Notes: generated by a model not told the origin, from the letters alone. 64,000 nucleotides of DNA from Agrobacterium rubi TR3 = NBRC 13261 (GCF_000739935.1 NZ_BBJU01000020.1:62001-126000), one strand, 5' to 3'. Counted from the first letter of the stretch, positions 1 to 9,385 are shown. A program made the numbers and translations.

Positions 1-315
1 TATTTCGAAGGTCACATCTATTCCGCCAAGGATCTGGGCGCTGACCGCGTCAAACCCAAGCCCGACATCTTCCTCCACGGCGCCCAACAGTTCAACATCT
101 CACCGGACCGCGTCGTCGTCGTTGAGGATTCCGTGCACGGCATCACCGGTGCCCGCGCCGCCGGCATGCGCGTCATCGGCTTCACCGGCGCATCACACAC
201 CTACCCCAGCCACGCCGATCGCTTGACGGATGCCGGTGCTGAGACGGTGATTGCGCGTATGCAGGACCTGCCTGCAACGATCGAAGCGCTGTCTGAATGG
301 GCTGGCGTGGCGTGA
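1..315 (+). CDS. HAD-superfamily phosphatase, C-terminal part (5' end outside window)
   Basis: The last 104 residues of a haloacid dehalogenase-superfamily hydrolase; the nucleophile motif and cap domain lie before base 1. Visible are KPKPD, which carries the motif III lysine, and VVVEDSVHG, the acidic metal-binding motif IV, followed by GARAAGMRVIGF. This order is typical of the beta-phosphoglucomutase/phosphoglycolate phosphatase branch, which acts on small phosphorylated metabolites. The substrate cannot be told from this part. Reading frame 1 is open from the first base to TGA at 313-315. Confidence 0.85.
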   Translation, partial: YFEGHIYSAKDLGADRVKPKPDIFLHGAQQFNISPDRVVVVEDSVHGITGARAAGMRVIGFTGASHTYPSHADRLTDAGAETVIARMQDLPATIEALSEWAGVA

Positions 316-381
316 TTACCGCGTAGCTCTCATGTTAGAACAAAGATCTCGCATGAGAGCTGTGGCTTGAGGCAGATGGTG

Positions 382-762
382 TTACTCTTGGTCCGGCACT
401 GCAAAAACGAGACCAAAGATGGGGGCAAACCGCTCTAGCACTTCTGCAAAAACATCATCCGGCACCTTGTCTTTGGACTTCTCCGCATTCCGGTTTCGCC
501 AGTCCATTGATTTCACCTGGTCGATCTGGATGACACCTGTGGTGCTTGTACCCGCACCGATCAATGATATTGCAAATCCGTTGCTGCGAGAGGCGGTGCC
601 AGTCGTGGTAATGGGCGCGATGAATGCAAAGCCTGTTGCCATGTTGAACTTGAACGCGGACAGAATAAGCCCAGCATGGCGACCGCGTTGCTCTTTGCCT
701 GCAGACGGCTGCATGTCGAGCCACCAGATTTCGCCAGGTGCCGGAATGTTAGGCCTTACCAA
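382..762 (-). CDS. Type II toxin, PemK/MazF family (mRNA interferase)
   Basis: A 126-residue protein with the PemK/MazF fold: PAPGEIWWLDMQPSAGKEQRGRH at the N-terminus (the G-E-I-W and Q-R-G-R-H elements of ChpB/PemK), APITTTG in the middle and a QIDQVKSMDWRNR segment near residues 88-100. Family members cleave RNA at short sequence motifs when free of antitoxin. The frame is blocked by a TGA just upstream of a TTG at 760-762, so TTG is the only plausible early start; it overlaps the end of the antitoxin gene by 7 nt, so translation is probably coupled. Antitoxin-first order is the usual one. Length is normal for the family. Confidence 0.9.
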   Translation of the reverse strand: MVRPNIPAPGEIWWLDMQPSAGKEQRGRHAGLILSAFKFNMATGFAFIAPITTTGTASRSNGFAISLIGAGTSTTGVIQIDQVKSMDWRNRNAEKSKDKVPDDVFAEVLERFAPIFGLVFAVPDQE

Positions 763-1079
763 ACTTCATTTCCCACCGCTGGCGCATTAACCCACGCTTC
801 TTGCTCCGGCGTCAAAGGCGAGTTTGCGTCGTGCCCATTAAGCAATTCATCGAGCGTGTATTTGGGCTGACGAACCTTTATCGTTCCAGAGGAGCTCGGC
901 GCAGCCTCGGCAATAACCTGTCGTCCTCTCACAGAAACGATCATCTCCTGGCCTTCGGTAAGACCTAGCATATTGCGAGCGGCAGCCGGTACCGTGAGAA
1001 CCAATGATCCACCAGCCCTTTTCAGCTTGGATGTCGTCGAAAAATCTTTTCGCGCTGATTGACCCTTTATCGCTGCCAT
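756..1079 (-). CDS. Type II antitoxin, AbrB/ChpS/PemI-like
   Basis: A 107-residue partner of the downstream toxin. The N-terminal half (about residues 10-55) is a SpoVT/AbrB-type DNA-binding domain (GGSLVLTVPAAARNMLGL, then a QEMIVSV strand). The C-terminal tail YTLDELLNGHD...VGNEVW closely follows the toxin-binding tail of ChpS/PemI. The ATG at 1077-1079 is chosen because GGAGG lies about 8 nt upstream; an upstream in-frame extension exists but has no ribosome site and would run through the operator repeats. The family represses its own promoter together with the toxin. The pair sits alone between unrelated housekeeping genes, as mobile toxin-antitoxin cassettes often do. Confidence 0.88.
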   Translation of the reverse strand: MAAIKGQSARKDFSTTSKLKRAGGSLVLTVPAAARNMLGLTEGQEMIVSVRGRQVIAEAAPSSSGTIKVRQPKYTLDELLNGHDANSPLTPEQEAWVNAPAVGNEVW

Positions 1080-1096
1080 GAGCTTCGCCTCCAAAA

Positions 1097-1118
1097 TGTA
1101 GAACATTTGTATAACATT
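1097..1118 (-). promoter_or_regulatory. Tandem 11-bp direct repeat, putative antitoxin operator
   Basis: On the minus strand the sequence AATGTTATACA is followed directly by AATGTTCTACA (10 of 11 positions equal). The pair ends about 18 nt before the antitoxin start codon and contains a TATACA that could serve as a -10 element. Two sites exactly one helical turn apart in an autoregulated toxin-antitoxin promoter suggest binding of the AbrB-type antitoxin dimer; that is an inference. Confidence 0.5.
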
Positions 1119-1208
1119 GAGAAGAACGTGTCGCAAGCTCTTGGCAAGGCAGAAAAGGCTGGCATAAACACAGGGCTTTGGGCGAAAACCAGTCGGCCTC
1201 CAGAATAA

Positions 1209-1784
1209 CTAACCGCGGCGGCCCTTCTTAGAGCCGGCCTTCGCTGCACCGTCATCAAACGAGATGAACACGTTGGTCTGGCGCGATGCGCCGCCGGGCG
1301 CATTGGGAATGGCGACGTTGGGGTTGTTGAAGATGAATTGCGTGCCCGCCTCGCCTGCTGGAACGTCGACCGGGAAGTTGGTGACCTGCGAGAAGATTTC
1401 GCCGTCGCCGTCTTTAACGGTTACGCGGATAGGAAGGTTGACGCGGCCGGGCTTGGAGAGCGGACCGGGAACGAGGCGGCCCTGGGCGAGAACGTTGACC
1501 GTCAGCGTTGCGTCATTCATGCTGCAAGAGCGCGTGGTGTCCGACAGCGACGCCTGATAGACCAGTTTGGACGGGTCGTCCTTGGCGCCGCCCGCATAGA
1601 CACGGCGCACGGCAGTACCATCGAGAATGGTGATCGGCGGGCAAGTGGCCTGAACCACGGGTGTAACGGCCTGAGCGGCGGGTGCATTCACTGCCATCGA
1701 ATCCGATGGATTGGACGAGTTGCAACCTGCAATCACTGTCAGCAGCGATATCGTGGCGGACAAACGCAAAATATTCCCTGTCAC
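1209..1784 (-). CDS. Putative lipoprotein, conserved, unknown function
   Basis: About 191 residues with a lipoprotein signal: charged N-terminus, hydrophobic stretch ending in LLTVIAGC with the lipidated cysteine near residue 21, then a Ser/Asn-rich linker. The mature part contains CPPITILDGTAVRRVYAGG and a beta-rich region with VTVKDGDGEIFSQ; the C-terminus is basic (KAGSKKGRRG). No known enzyme motif is seen. The GTG at 1782-1784 is preferred because GAAGGG lies 9 nt upstream; a TTG three codons earlier has that same GAAGGG directly against it. It is transcribed away from thrC, so the 209 bp between them must hold both promoters. Confidence 0.75.
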   Translation of the reverse strand: MTGNILRLSATISLLTVIAGCNSSNPSDSMAVNAPAAQAVTPVVQATCPPITILDGTAVRRVYAGGAKDDPSKLVYQASLSDTTRSCSMNDATLTVNVLAQGRLVPGPLSKPGRVNLPIRVTVKDGDGEIFSQVTNFPVDVPAGEAGTQFIFNNPNVAIPNAPGGASRQTNVFISFDDGAAKAGSKKGRRG

Positions 1785-1993
1785 TCTGTTCAACCCTTCA
1801 AAAACTATCCCGATACAGGACCAGAGAACCCATTTATTGGCCTTTCATGCCTGTCGGCGATGGTCTATAGCAGCGGCGCTGGAAAAAATCGATTGGTTGC
1901 GCTCGGATTTGCTTGAATTTTGCAAATTGCTGTTGAAACGCCCCAAATCCGAAGTTTCCAACGGATAGGCTACTGACGACAAGGGACCATCTC

Positions 1994-3394
1994 GTGGAAT
2001 ATGTATCGACCAGGGGCAGCGCCCCATCGCTGGGTTTCTCCGACGCGCTTCTGGCGGGTCTGGCGCGTGATGGCGGGCTGTATGTTCCGCGCAAATGGCC
2101 GACCATGTCGAAAAAGGAAATTCGTGCGATGCGCGGCAAGTCCTATCAGGAAGTCGCCTTCGAGGTTCTCTACCGCTTCACCGGCGGCGAAATTCCAGCC
2201 GACACCTTCCGCGCGATGATCGATGATGCCTATGCCACCTTCCGGCATCCGGCGGTCGTGCCTCTGGTGCAGACCGGCCCCAACTCCTTCATTCTGGAGC
2301 TTTTCCACGGCACGACGCTCGCCTTCAAAGACGTGGCGATGCAGCTCATTGCCCGGCTGATGGATTACACGCTGACGCAGCGCAACGAGCGCGCGACCAT
2401 TGTTGGCGCCACGTCCGGTGACACCGGTGGCGCTGCGATCGACGCCTTTGCGGGCCGCGAGCGCACCGATATCTTCATCCTCTTTCCGCATGGCAAGGTC
2501 TCACCGGTGCAGCAGCGTCAGATGACCAGCTCGACCGCGTCCAACGTACATGCCATTGCCGTTCACGGCAATTTTGATGACTGCCAGAACCTCGTCAAAG
2601 AGATGTTCAATGACGGGAAGTTCCGCGATAGCGTCAAGCTGTCGGGCGTGAACTCCATCAACTGGGCGCGCATCATGGCGCAGGTGGTCTATTATTTCAC
2701 CGCGTCGCTGTCGCTCGGTGGTCCGGATCGTAAGGTCTCTTTCACGGTACCGACAGGCAATTTCGGGGATATTTTTGCGGGCTACGTTGCCAAGCAGATG
2801 GGTCTGCCTATCGACAAGCTGGTGATCGCCACCAATGACAACGACATTCTGGCGCGCACTCTAAAAACCGGCCGTTACGAAATGCGCGGCGTGCACGCAA
2901 CGACGTCGCCTTCGATGGACATCCAAATCTCCTCCAACTTCGAGCGCCTTCTGTTCGAAGCCTATGATCGCGACGCCGGTGCCGTCAAACGCTCCATGGA
3001 TGGGTTGAAGCAATCGGGTGCTTTCGAGATTTCCGACAAGGCGATGAAGTTTATCAAGCGCGATTTCCGTGCCGGTCGTGCGACTGAAAAGCAGGTTGCC
3101 GCCACCATCAGACACACGCTTGCCGAGAGCGGTTACCTGCTTGATCCGCACACGGCCTCTGCTATTTTCGTTGCGAAAAAGCATGAGAAATCAAACACTC
3201 CGATGGTCACCTTGTCCACCGCACATCCGGCGAAATTTCCCGCCGCTGTAAAATCCGCTTGCGCAATCGATCCCGCCCTTCCAGTATGGCTGTCTGATCT
3301 GATGAACCGGGAGGAGCGTTTCGACATTCTGGATGCTGAGCTGAACGCCGTGGAAACATTTATCGGCAAACATGCTCGCGCCAAGAGTGAGTGA
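1994..3394 (+). CDS. thrC: Threonine synthase
   Basis: A 466-residue PLP enzyme that turns O-phospho-L-homoserine into L-threonine, the last step of threonine synthesis. FHGTTLAFKD places the PLP-binding lysine at K112; VGATSGDTGGAAIDAF is the phosphate-binding loop, and VPTGNFGDIFAGY is also characteristic. Length fits the long (E. coli/yeast) class. The start is GTG with AAGGGA 7 nt upstream. A protease gene follows after 16 bp, as is common in rhizobia. Its substrate-making partner thrB lies 12 kb away on the other strand. Confidence 0.97.
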   Translation: MEYVSTRGSAPSLGFSDALLAGLARDGGLYVPRKWPTMSKKEIRAMRGKSYQEVAFEVLYRFTGGEIPADTFRAMIDDAYATFRHPAVVPLVQTGPNSFILELFHGTTLAFKDVAMQLIARLMDYTLTQRNERATIVGATSGDTGGAAIDAFAGRERTDIFILFPHGKVSPVQQRQMTSSTASNVHAIAVHGNFDDCQNLVKEMFNDGKFRDSVKLSGVNSINWARIMAQVVYYFTASLSLGGPDRKVSFTVPTGNFGDIFAGYVAKQMGLPIDKLVIATNDNDILARTLKTGRYEMRGVHATTSPSMDIQISSNFERLLFEAYDRDAGAVKRSMDGLKQSGAFEISDKAMKFIKRDFRAGRATEKQVAATIRHTLAESGYLLDPHTASAIFVAKKHEKSNTPMVTLSTAHPAKFPAAVKSACAIDPALPVWLSDLMNREERFDILDAELNAVETFIGKHARAKSE

Positions 3395-3410
3395 CGCGGA
3401 AAGACGTGAT

Positions 3411-4706
3411 ATGAGTGTAAATGTAACCCGGCTTTCGTCCGGGTTGACCGTCGTTACGGAAAAAATGCCGCATCTCGAAAGCGTAGCGCTCGGCGTGTGG
3501 ATCAAATCCGGTTCCCGCAACGAGACGGATGACGAGCACGGCATCGCGCATCTTCTCGAGCACATGGCGTTCAAGGGCACGGCCCGGCGCACGGCACGGC
3601 AGATTGCCGAGGAAATCGAGAATGTCGGCGGCGAAGTCAATGCCGCGACATCGACCGAAACGACATCCTATTACGCGCGCGTCCTGAAAGACCACGTACC
3701 GCTCGCTGTCGATATCCTTGCGGATATCTTGACCGAGTCTGCCTTCGAAGAGGCCGAGCTTGAGCGGGAAAAGAATGTCATCCTTCAGGAAATCGGTGCT
3801 GCCACCGATACGCCCGATGACGTGATCTTCGACAATTTCTCCGGTGTCGCCTATCGCGACCAAACCATCGGCCGCCCTATTCTTGGCACGCCGGATACGG
3901 TGCAATCCTTTACGACCGGCCAAATCCGCCATTATCTGGCCCGTAATTATACGACCGACCGCATCTTCGTGGTGGCCGCGGGTGCGGTGGATCACGATAG
4001 CTTCGTCAAGCAGGTCGAAGAGCGTTTCGCTGGCCTGCCGCAGATGCCAGCCGCAACGCCGGTGATGGAAAAGGCAATCTACACTGGCGGCGAAATTCGC
4101 GAAACGCGTGATCTCATGGATGCGCAGGTGCTTCTCGGCTTCGAAGGCAAAGCCTACCACGCCCGTGATTTCTACTGCTCGCAAATCCTGGCCAACATTC
4201 TGGGCGGCGGCATGTCTTCGAGGCTGTTTCAGGAAGTGCGTGAATATCGCGGCCTGTGCTATTCGGTCTATGCCTTCCACTGGGGCTTTTCCGATACCGG
4301 CATTTTCGGTATTCATGCCGCCACCGGCAGCAGCGATCTTCCGGAACTGGTGCCAGTGATTATCGACGAGCTTCGCAAGTCGTCGCAGACCATCCATCAG
4401 GAAGAAATCGACCGCGCCCGTGCGCAAATCCGTGCCCAGCTTTTGATGGGTCAGGAAAGCCCTGCGGCCCGCGCCGGGCAGATCGCACGACAGATGATGC
4501 TTTACGGTCGGCCCATTCCCAATGATGAAATGATGCAGCGTTTGGGGGATATCACCACGGGACGTTTGACCGATCTTGCAGGACGTCTGTTTTTCGATAC
4601 AGTTCCGACGTTATCTGCCATCGGCCCGCTGGAAAACCTCTCGCCGCTTTCGGATATCACGGCAGAGCTGACCGCAACGCCGTCCGTCAAAATGGCAAAC
4701 GGCTAA
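3411..4706 (+). CDS. M16 family zinc peptidase (mitochondrial processing peptidase-like)
   Basis: A 431-residue M16 metallopeptidase. The inverted zinc motif HLLEH sits at residues 47-51 (H47, E50 catalytic, H51), with the third ligand expected in the LEREKNVILQEI helix about 75 residues later. A second, inactive M16 domain fills the C-terminal half with LGGGMSSRLFQEVREYRGLCYSVYAF, the conserved substrate-side motif. No signal peptide is evident, so it is probably cytoplasmic. The ATG at 3411 has GGAAAG in front; a longer frame from 3372 overlaps thrC and has no ribosome site. Probably co-transcribed with thrC. Natural substrates are not known for most bacterial members. Confidence 0.92.
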   Translation: MSVNVTRLSSGLTVVTEKMPHLESVALGVWIKSGSRNETDDEHGIAHLLEHMAFKGTARRTARQIAEEIENVGGEVNAATSTETTSYYARVLKDHVPLAVDILADILTESAFEEAELEREKNVILQEIGAATDTPDDVIFDNFSGVAYRDQTIGRPILGTPDTVQSFTTGQIRHYLARNYTTDRIFVVAAGAVDHDSFVKQVEERFAGLPQMPAATPVMEKAIYTGGEIRETRDLMDAQVLLGFEGKAYHARDFYCSQILANILGGGMSSRLFQEVREYRGLCYSVYAFHWGFSDTGIFGIHAATGSSDLPELVPVIIDELRKSSQTIHQEEIDRARAQIRAQLLMGQESPAARAGQIARQMMLYGRPIPNDEMMQRLGDITTGRLTDLAGRLFFDTVPTLSAIGPLENLSPLSDITAELTATPSVKMANG

Positions 4707-4753
4707 CGCCCAGGGGCAAGTATCCGTGGCAAGTGGATGAGGTCTGACCTTAC

Positions 4754-5344
4754 ATGCTGCGTTTTCTTTCCCGCAACAGCGATACGCCGGAACTTCGCAA
4801 TGCTGATTATCTCCTGAGATTGCCGCGCTATTCCGATTACCGGCAATGGTATCAGCTGCGCTCGGAAAGCCGGCTTTTCCTGCAGCCATGGGAGCCGACC
4901 TGGCGCAGCGACGAGCTGACCGAGAGTTCGTACCGGGTGCGAGTGACGCGCAATTCACAGGAATTTTCCTCCGGCATGGCGGCGTCACTTCTGCTGTTCA
5001 ACAACGAGCAGACGCTTCTGGGCGGCATCACCATTGGCTATATCCGCCGAGGGGCGGCGCAAAGCTGCATGATTGGATATTGGATGGGGCAGCCATATGC
5101 AGCCCAAGGCCATATGTCTGCCGCATTAAAGCTGGTAATACCCTACATCTTCAACGGACTTCAGTTGCACCGTATTGAGGCAGCCTGTATTCCAGAGAAC
5201 TTCAAAAGCATACGGCTGCTTGAAAACGCCGGATTTCAGCGGGAAGGTCTCTTGCGGGAATATCTGAAAATTAACGGCGAGTGGCGGGACCACGTCATGT
5301 TCTCCCTCATTTCCGACAAGCAAAATCCCGGCGGGACGCAGTAG
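4754..5344 (+). CDS. GNAT N-acetyltransferase, RimJ/RimL-like
   Basis: A 196-residue GCN5-related acetyltransferase of the RimJ/RimL class that moves acetyl groups from acetyl-CoA to N-terminal or other amines. Family marks are GYWMGQPYAAQGHMSAAL (the acetyl-CoA pyrophosphate loop, here Q-A-A-Q-G-H) and ENFKSIRLLENAGFQREGLLREYL near the C-terminus. Named rhizobial relatives are often called ribosomal-protein S5 alanine acetyltransferases, but the substrate cannot be told here. GAGGT lies 10 nt upstream of the ATG. Forty-seven bases separate it from the protease gene and only four from the next gene, which suggests one operon. Confidence 0.88.
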   Translation: MLRFLSRNSDTPELRNADYLLRLPRYSDYRQWYQLRSESRLFLQPWEPTWRSDELTESSYRVRVTRNSQEFSSGMAASLLLFNNEQTLLGGITIGYIRRGAAQSCMIGYWMGQPYAAQGHMSAALKLVIPYIFNGLQLHRIEAACIPENFKSIRLLENAGFQREGLLREYLKINGEWRDHVMFSLISDKQNPGGTQ

Positions 5345-5348
5345 ATTG

Positions 5349-8261
5349 ATGAGATATATTAGCCTTGCGTCGCGCCCCGTTGGACGTCTTGTGGCCGCAG
5401 CGCGCTTTTTTCCCCTGATGCTTGTCTGCGTGTTGTTCGCTGCACAAGCCCACGCCTTCGAGCCGGTCAAGATTTCCCGCGATGACACCGCGTTGGATTT
5501 GACGGCGACAACCGATATACATGCCAATCAGGGTGAGGCCTTTCAGGTTTCCACTGCACCTGGCCCCGACGGCATTCGCCGCCGCATCGAGGTGCGCGCG
5601 TCTTCGCCCGCGCATCAGGGCGATTGGGCCGTGTTTGCGCTTGCCAACGTATCGGAAGAGCAGCTGGAGCGAGTGATCGTTGCGCCGCATTTCCGTCTGG
5701 TGAATTCCAAGCTGTTCTGGCCCGATCTCGGTTCGCAGCGCATCATTGCGATCACACCCAGCGAAGGCTTTGCGCTGGACCGGCAACCGAGCCCCGATGC
5801 CGACGTGTTTCGCATCACGCTGAATCCCGGCGCGGTTATCACCTTCGTGGCCGAGTTATCGACACCGCAATTGCCGCAAATCTACCTTTGGGAGCCGGAA
5901 GCCTACAAGGATACGATCAACGCCTTTACCTTGTATCGCGGCATCGTTCTGGGCATTGCCGGTCTTCTCGCCGTTCTCCTCACCATTCTTTTCGTCGTCA
6001 AAGGCACGTCCGTTCTGCCTGCGTCGGCTGCTCTTTCCTGGGCGGTTTTGGCCTATATCTGTGTCGATTTCGGCTTTCTGGAAAAGCTGATTACCGTCAC
6101 ATCAAGCGACGAGCGAATATGGCGCGCGGGTGCCGAGGTTGCACTCGCTTCCAGTTTCGTGGTCTTCCTGTTCACCTATCTGAACCTGAACCGATGGCAC
6201 GCGCATCTGGGTTACGCGACATTTGCTTGGATCATCGGCCTTGGTGCGCTGTTCGGCGTCGCCATCTACGATCCCTCCATCGCCTCGGGCATTGCGCGCC
6301 TCTCCTTTGCGCTTACCGCCACTGCGGGACTGGTGCTCATCATCTATCTCGGCTTCAACCGTTATGACCGCGCCATTCTGCTGGTGCCGTCCTGGGCGCT
6401 CATTCTTGTCTGGCTGTTCGGCAGTTGGCTGACGGTCACGGGGCAATTGGACAATGACATCGTTCAGCCCGCTCTGGGCGGTGGCCTTGTTCTCATCGTG
6501 CTCCTGATTGGATTTACCGTCATCCAGCATGCCTTTGCGGGCAGTGCCTATCAGCAAGGCCTGTTTTCCGATCTGGAGCGGCAATCGCTGGCGCTGACTG
6601 GCAGCGGTGACACCGTTTGGGACTGGGACGTCACGCGCGACCGCATCGTCACCACACCCGATGTTTCGGTCAAGCTGGGCCTGAACCCTGGCACAATGCA
6701 TGGTGCCGCGCGTAACTGGATTCCGCGCCTGCATCCAGACGACCGCGACCGCTTCAAGGCGACGCTGGACGTGCTGCTGGACCACCGTAAGGGACGGCTC
6801 AACCACGAATTCCGCATTCGTGCCGAAGACGGGCATTTTCACTGGCTGCAAATCCGCGCGCGGCCTGTTCTGGGCTCCAACGGTGAAATCATTCGCTGCG
6901 TCGGCACGATCACCGATATCACCGAACAGAAAAATTCCGTCGAGCGGCTGTTGCAGGACGCGCTAAGCGACAATCTGACCGGTCTTCCGAACCGTCAGGT
7001 CTTCCTCGACCGGCTGCAATCCGTCCTCAACCTCGCGCCGGAGGGCGAGACCGTTCGCCCAACCGTGATGGCCATCGATATCGACCGCTACAAGCTGGTC
7101 AACGATACGCTCGGCATAGCCGCTGGCGATAATATCCTCATCGCTCTCACGCGCCGTTTGCGCCGTCTGCTGAAACCGCAGGATACGCTGGCGCGGCTTT
7201 CCGGCGACGAGTTCGGCTTGATCCTGGTATCGGAACGTGACCCACAGCGCGTGGCGGATTTTGCCGAGGCGGTGAACAAGGCGATCATGGTGCCGATCAA
7301 TTTCGCCAATCGCGAAATCGTGCTCACGGCGTCCATCGGTCTCGTGTCGTGGATCGACCAGCAGGAAAACGCCGCCGGTCTGCTCAGCGATGCCGAACTT
7401 GCCATGTACCGGGCCAAACGCGCTGGCGGCAATCGCGTCGAGCCATTCCGCCCTGCCTTCCGCACTTCCGGCACCGACCGTTTGCAAATGGAAAGCGATC
7501 TTCGTCGCGCCATCGAGCGCAAGGAACTGTCGCTGGCCTATCAGCCGATCATCAAGCTCGACAATGGTGATCTGGCCGGCTTTGAAGCGCTGATGCGTTG
7601 GGAGCATCCCAAGCGCGGCTCGATCCCACCTTCTGAATTCATTCCGATCGCCGAAGCTTCCGGGCTTATCGAACCGCTCGGCATGTTTGCGCTGGAACGG
7701 GCTGCGACAGACCTGATGGACTGGCAACACGCCATCGACAAGCTGCCGATCTTCATTTCGGTGAACATCTCCAGCGCCCAGCTTTTGAACAACGAGCTTT
7801 ACAACGACGTGCGCAGTATGTTGCAGCGGACCCGTTGCAATCCCAAGCAATTGAAGCTCGAACTGACCGAATCCATCGTGATGGAAAACCCGGAACAGGC
7901 GCGGCTGGTGCTGGCGAAATTGAAGGAAACGGGCCTCAGCCTGGCGCTCGATGATTTCGGCACGGGTTATTCATCGCTTGCCTATCTCACGCGCTTTCCG
8001 TTCGACACGATCAAGCTGGACAAGGCGCTGGTCGCCAATACCAGCGACAAGCGCAACGTGCTGTTGCGCTCGATCATCGCCATGGCACGTGCGCTAGAGA
8101 TGCAGGTGGTGGCCGAAGGCATCGAAACGCCTGAAGATGCAGCAGAGCTTGCCCGCATGAATTGTCATTACGGGCAGAGCTTCCTGTTCGGCACGCCGGA
8201 TACGCCAGATGCGGCGTTGCGCCTGTTGAAAGAGCGCTATCAGGTGGTGAAGAGAGCCTGA
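5349..8261 (+). CDS. 7TM-DISM-like membrane protein with PAS, GGDEF and EAL domains
   Basis: A 970-residue cyclic-di-GMP signalling protein. Order: signal peptide ending near AQAHAFE (residue 36), periplasmic beta-rich domain to about 185, seven hydrophobic helices from about 197 to 400, a PAS domain (about 415-530, ending in GTITDITEQKNS), GGDEF (SGDEF at about 617-621) and EAL (FEALMRW near 743, DDFGTGYSSL near 867, KLDKALV). The glycine-to-serine change in SGDEF is tolerated in active cyclases, and the EAL residues look complete. The inhibitory RxxD site reads KPQD, so product inhibition may be lost. A TTG directly before the ATG is an unlikely start. Its end overlaps the opposite-strand gene by 22 bp. 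Confidence 0.92.
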   Translation: MRYISLASRPVGRLVAAARFFPLMLVCVLFAAQAHAFEPVKISRDDTALDLTATTDIHANQGEAFQVSTAPGPDGIRRRIEVRASSPAHQGDWAVFALANVSEEQLERVIVAPHFRLVNSKLFWPDLGSQRIIAITPSEGFALDRQPSPDADVFRITLNPGAVITFVAELSTPQLPQIYLWEPEAYKDTINAFTLYRGIVLGIAGLLAVLLTILFVVKGTSVLPASAALSWAVLAYICVDFGFLEKLITVTSSDERIWRAGAEVALASSFVVFLFTYLNLNRWHAHLGYATFAWIIGLGALFGVAIYDPSIASGIARLSFALTATAGLVLIIYLGFNRYDRAILLVPSWALILVWLFGSWLTVTGQLDNDIVQPALGGGLVLIVLLIGFTVIQHAFAGSAYQQGLFSDLERQSLALTGSGDTVWDWDVTRDRIVTTPDVSVKLGLNPGTMHGAARNWIPRLHPDDRDRFKATLDVLLDHRKGRLNHEFRIRAEDGHFHWLQIRARPVLGSNGEIIRCVGTITDITEQKNSVERLLQDALSDNLTGLPNRQVFLDRLQSVLNLAPEGETVRPTVMAIDIDRYKLVNDTLGIAAGDNILIALTRRLRRLLKPQDTLARLSGDEFGLILVSERDPQRVADFAEAVNKAIMVPINFANREIVLTASIGLVSWIDQQENAAGLLSDAELAMYRAKRAGGNRVEPFRPAFRTSGTDRLQMESDLRRAIERKELSLAYQPIIKLDNGDLAGFEALMRWEHPKRGSIPPSEFIPIAEASGLIEPLGMFALERAATDLMDWQHAIDKLPIFISVNISSAQLLNNELYNDVRSMLQRTRCNPKQLKLELTESIVMENPEQARLVLAKLKETGLSLALDDFGTGYSSLAYLTRFPFDTIKLDKALVANTSDKRNVLLRSIIAMARALEMQVVAEGIETPEDAAELARMNCHYGQSFLFGTPDTPDAALRLLKERYQVVKRA

Positions 8262-9385
8262 GTTTGATCTGCGGGCTGCTGTGGCGGCTGCGCCTGTGAG
8301 TGTACTTCATTCTGCTGCTGTGCCGGGATTTGTCCGTGCAGAAGCTGGTGCATGAACTCCAGTTTATCGACAACGGCGGGCGCCAGCACAAAGGGGTAGA
8401 GGTCTGCCTCGCCCATGCTGCGCTGCATGGAGTTCAGCGCAACGCTCAATGGTATCCACGCACTGACCAGCTGTTTTGCACTGCGTGCGCGATACGGATC
8501 GAAGCTGACATCGGCTTCCAGTTCCTCGTGACCTTCCGGCTCGATGGCAATGCCGAAGGCATGTGCGGTCTCCAGTGTATCGACGATGTGCAGATAATGC
8601 GCGAAGCATTCCGCAAAGTCCTCCCACGGGTGGACGGAGGCGTAGGAGCTGATGAAGCTCTGCTGCCAGCCAAGCAGCGGGCCTTGGTCGTAATTACGCT
8701 TCAAGGCCTCGCCGTAATCGGCGCGGTCGTCGCCAAACACTGCGCGGCATGCATCCAGCCTGTCGGCGTCGCGCACCAGCTTGTTCCAGATGAAGTGGCC
8801 GACCTCGTGGCGGAAATGGCCGAGCATGGTGCGGTAGGGCTCGTTCATGTTGCTTTTGATCTGCTCACGGGTCGCATCGTCGGATTCCGCTGCGCGAATG
8901 GCGATCAGGCCCTCGTCATGACCCGTCATGGCCGGAATGATCGAGCCATCAGCTGCGACCTCATCCACGAGGAAGTCAAAGACGAGCCCGCCCTGCGGAT
9001 CGACATCGCGGTTGGGATGCGGCAGGCCCAAGCGCAGCATGGAGTAAAACAGGTGGCGTTGCGCCTGGCTCAACCGGCGCCATTGTTCAACACCCTCTTC
9101 CGTCGAGGTATCCGGTACCAGTCGGTTATGGCTGCAGGCCGGGCAGAAATTGCTGTTGCTTTCCGCAGGCACAGACCAGTTGCAAATGTCGTTTACCTCA
9201 TTGGCGCAAAACCGCACCTGACGCTCAGGGTTTGCGACCAGCGACCAGTTCGGATCGCCAGCAGGCTCGATGGCTTCCATGGTGAGTGTCTGGGGCACGA
9301 AGACCAGACGATGCCCGCATTTGACGCAGGAACGGTTGTCGAAATGGACGAGCTGCCCACAGGCCGCGCACGAGAATAGCTGCAT
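8240..9385 (-). CDS. Zinc-ribbon protein with putative zinc metallopeptidase domain
   Basis: A 381-residue protein. An N-terminal zinc ribbon (CAACG...CVKCG at residues 5-22, then a second Cys pair, CNW...CPACS) precedes a domain with GHFRHEVGHFIW, an HExxH zinc-protease motif, around residue 197. A DYGEALKRNY segment and DFAECFAHYLHIVDT lie downstream, the latter a likely source of a third ligand (E or H). The architecture matches the zinc-ribbon/Mx-type putative metallopeptidase family; substrates are unknown. AGGAGCAGGAA precedes the ATG. It is convergent with the GGDEF/EAL gene, the stops lying 22 bp past each other. Confidence 0.87.
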   Translation of the reverse strand: MQLFSCAACGQLVHFDNRSCVKCGHRLVFVPQTLTMEAIEPAGDPNWSLVANPERQVRFCANEVNDICNWSVPAESNSNFCPACSHNRLVPDTSTEEGVEQWRRLSQAQRHLFYSMLRLGLPHPNRDVDPQGGLVFDFLVDEVAADGSIIPAMTGHDEGLIAIRAAESDDATREQIKSNMNEPYRTMLGHFRHEVGHFIWNKLVRDADRLDACRAVFGDDRADYGEALKRNYDQGPLLGWQQSFISSYASVHPWEDFAECFAHYLHIVDTLETAHAFGIAIEPEGHEELEADVSFDPYRARSAKQLVSAWIPLSVALNSMQRSMGEADLYPFVLAPAVVDKLEFMHQLLHGQIPAQQQNEVHSQAQPPQQPADQTQALFTT

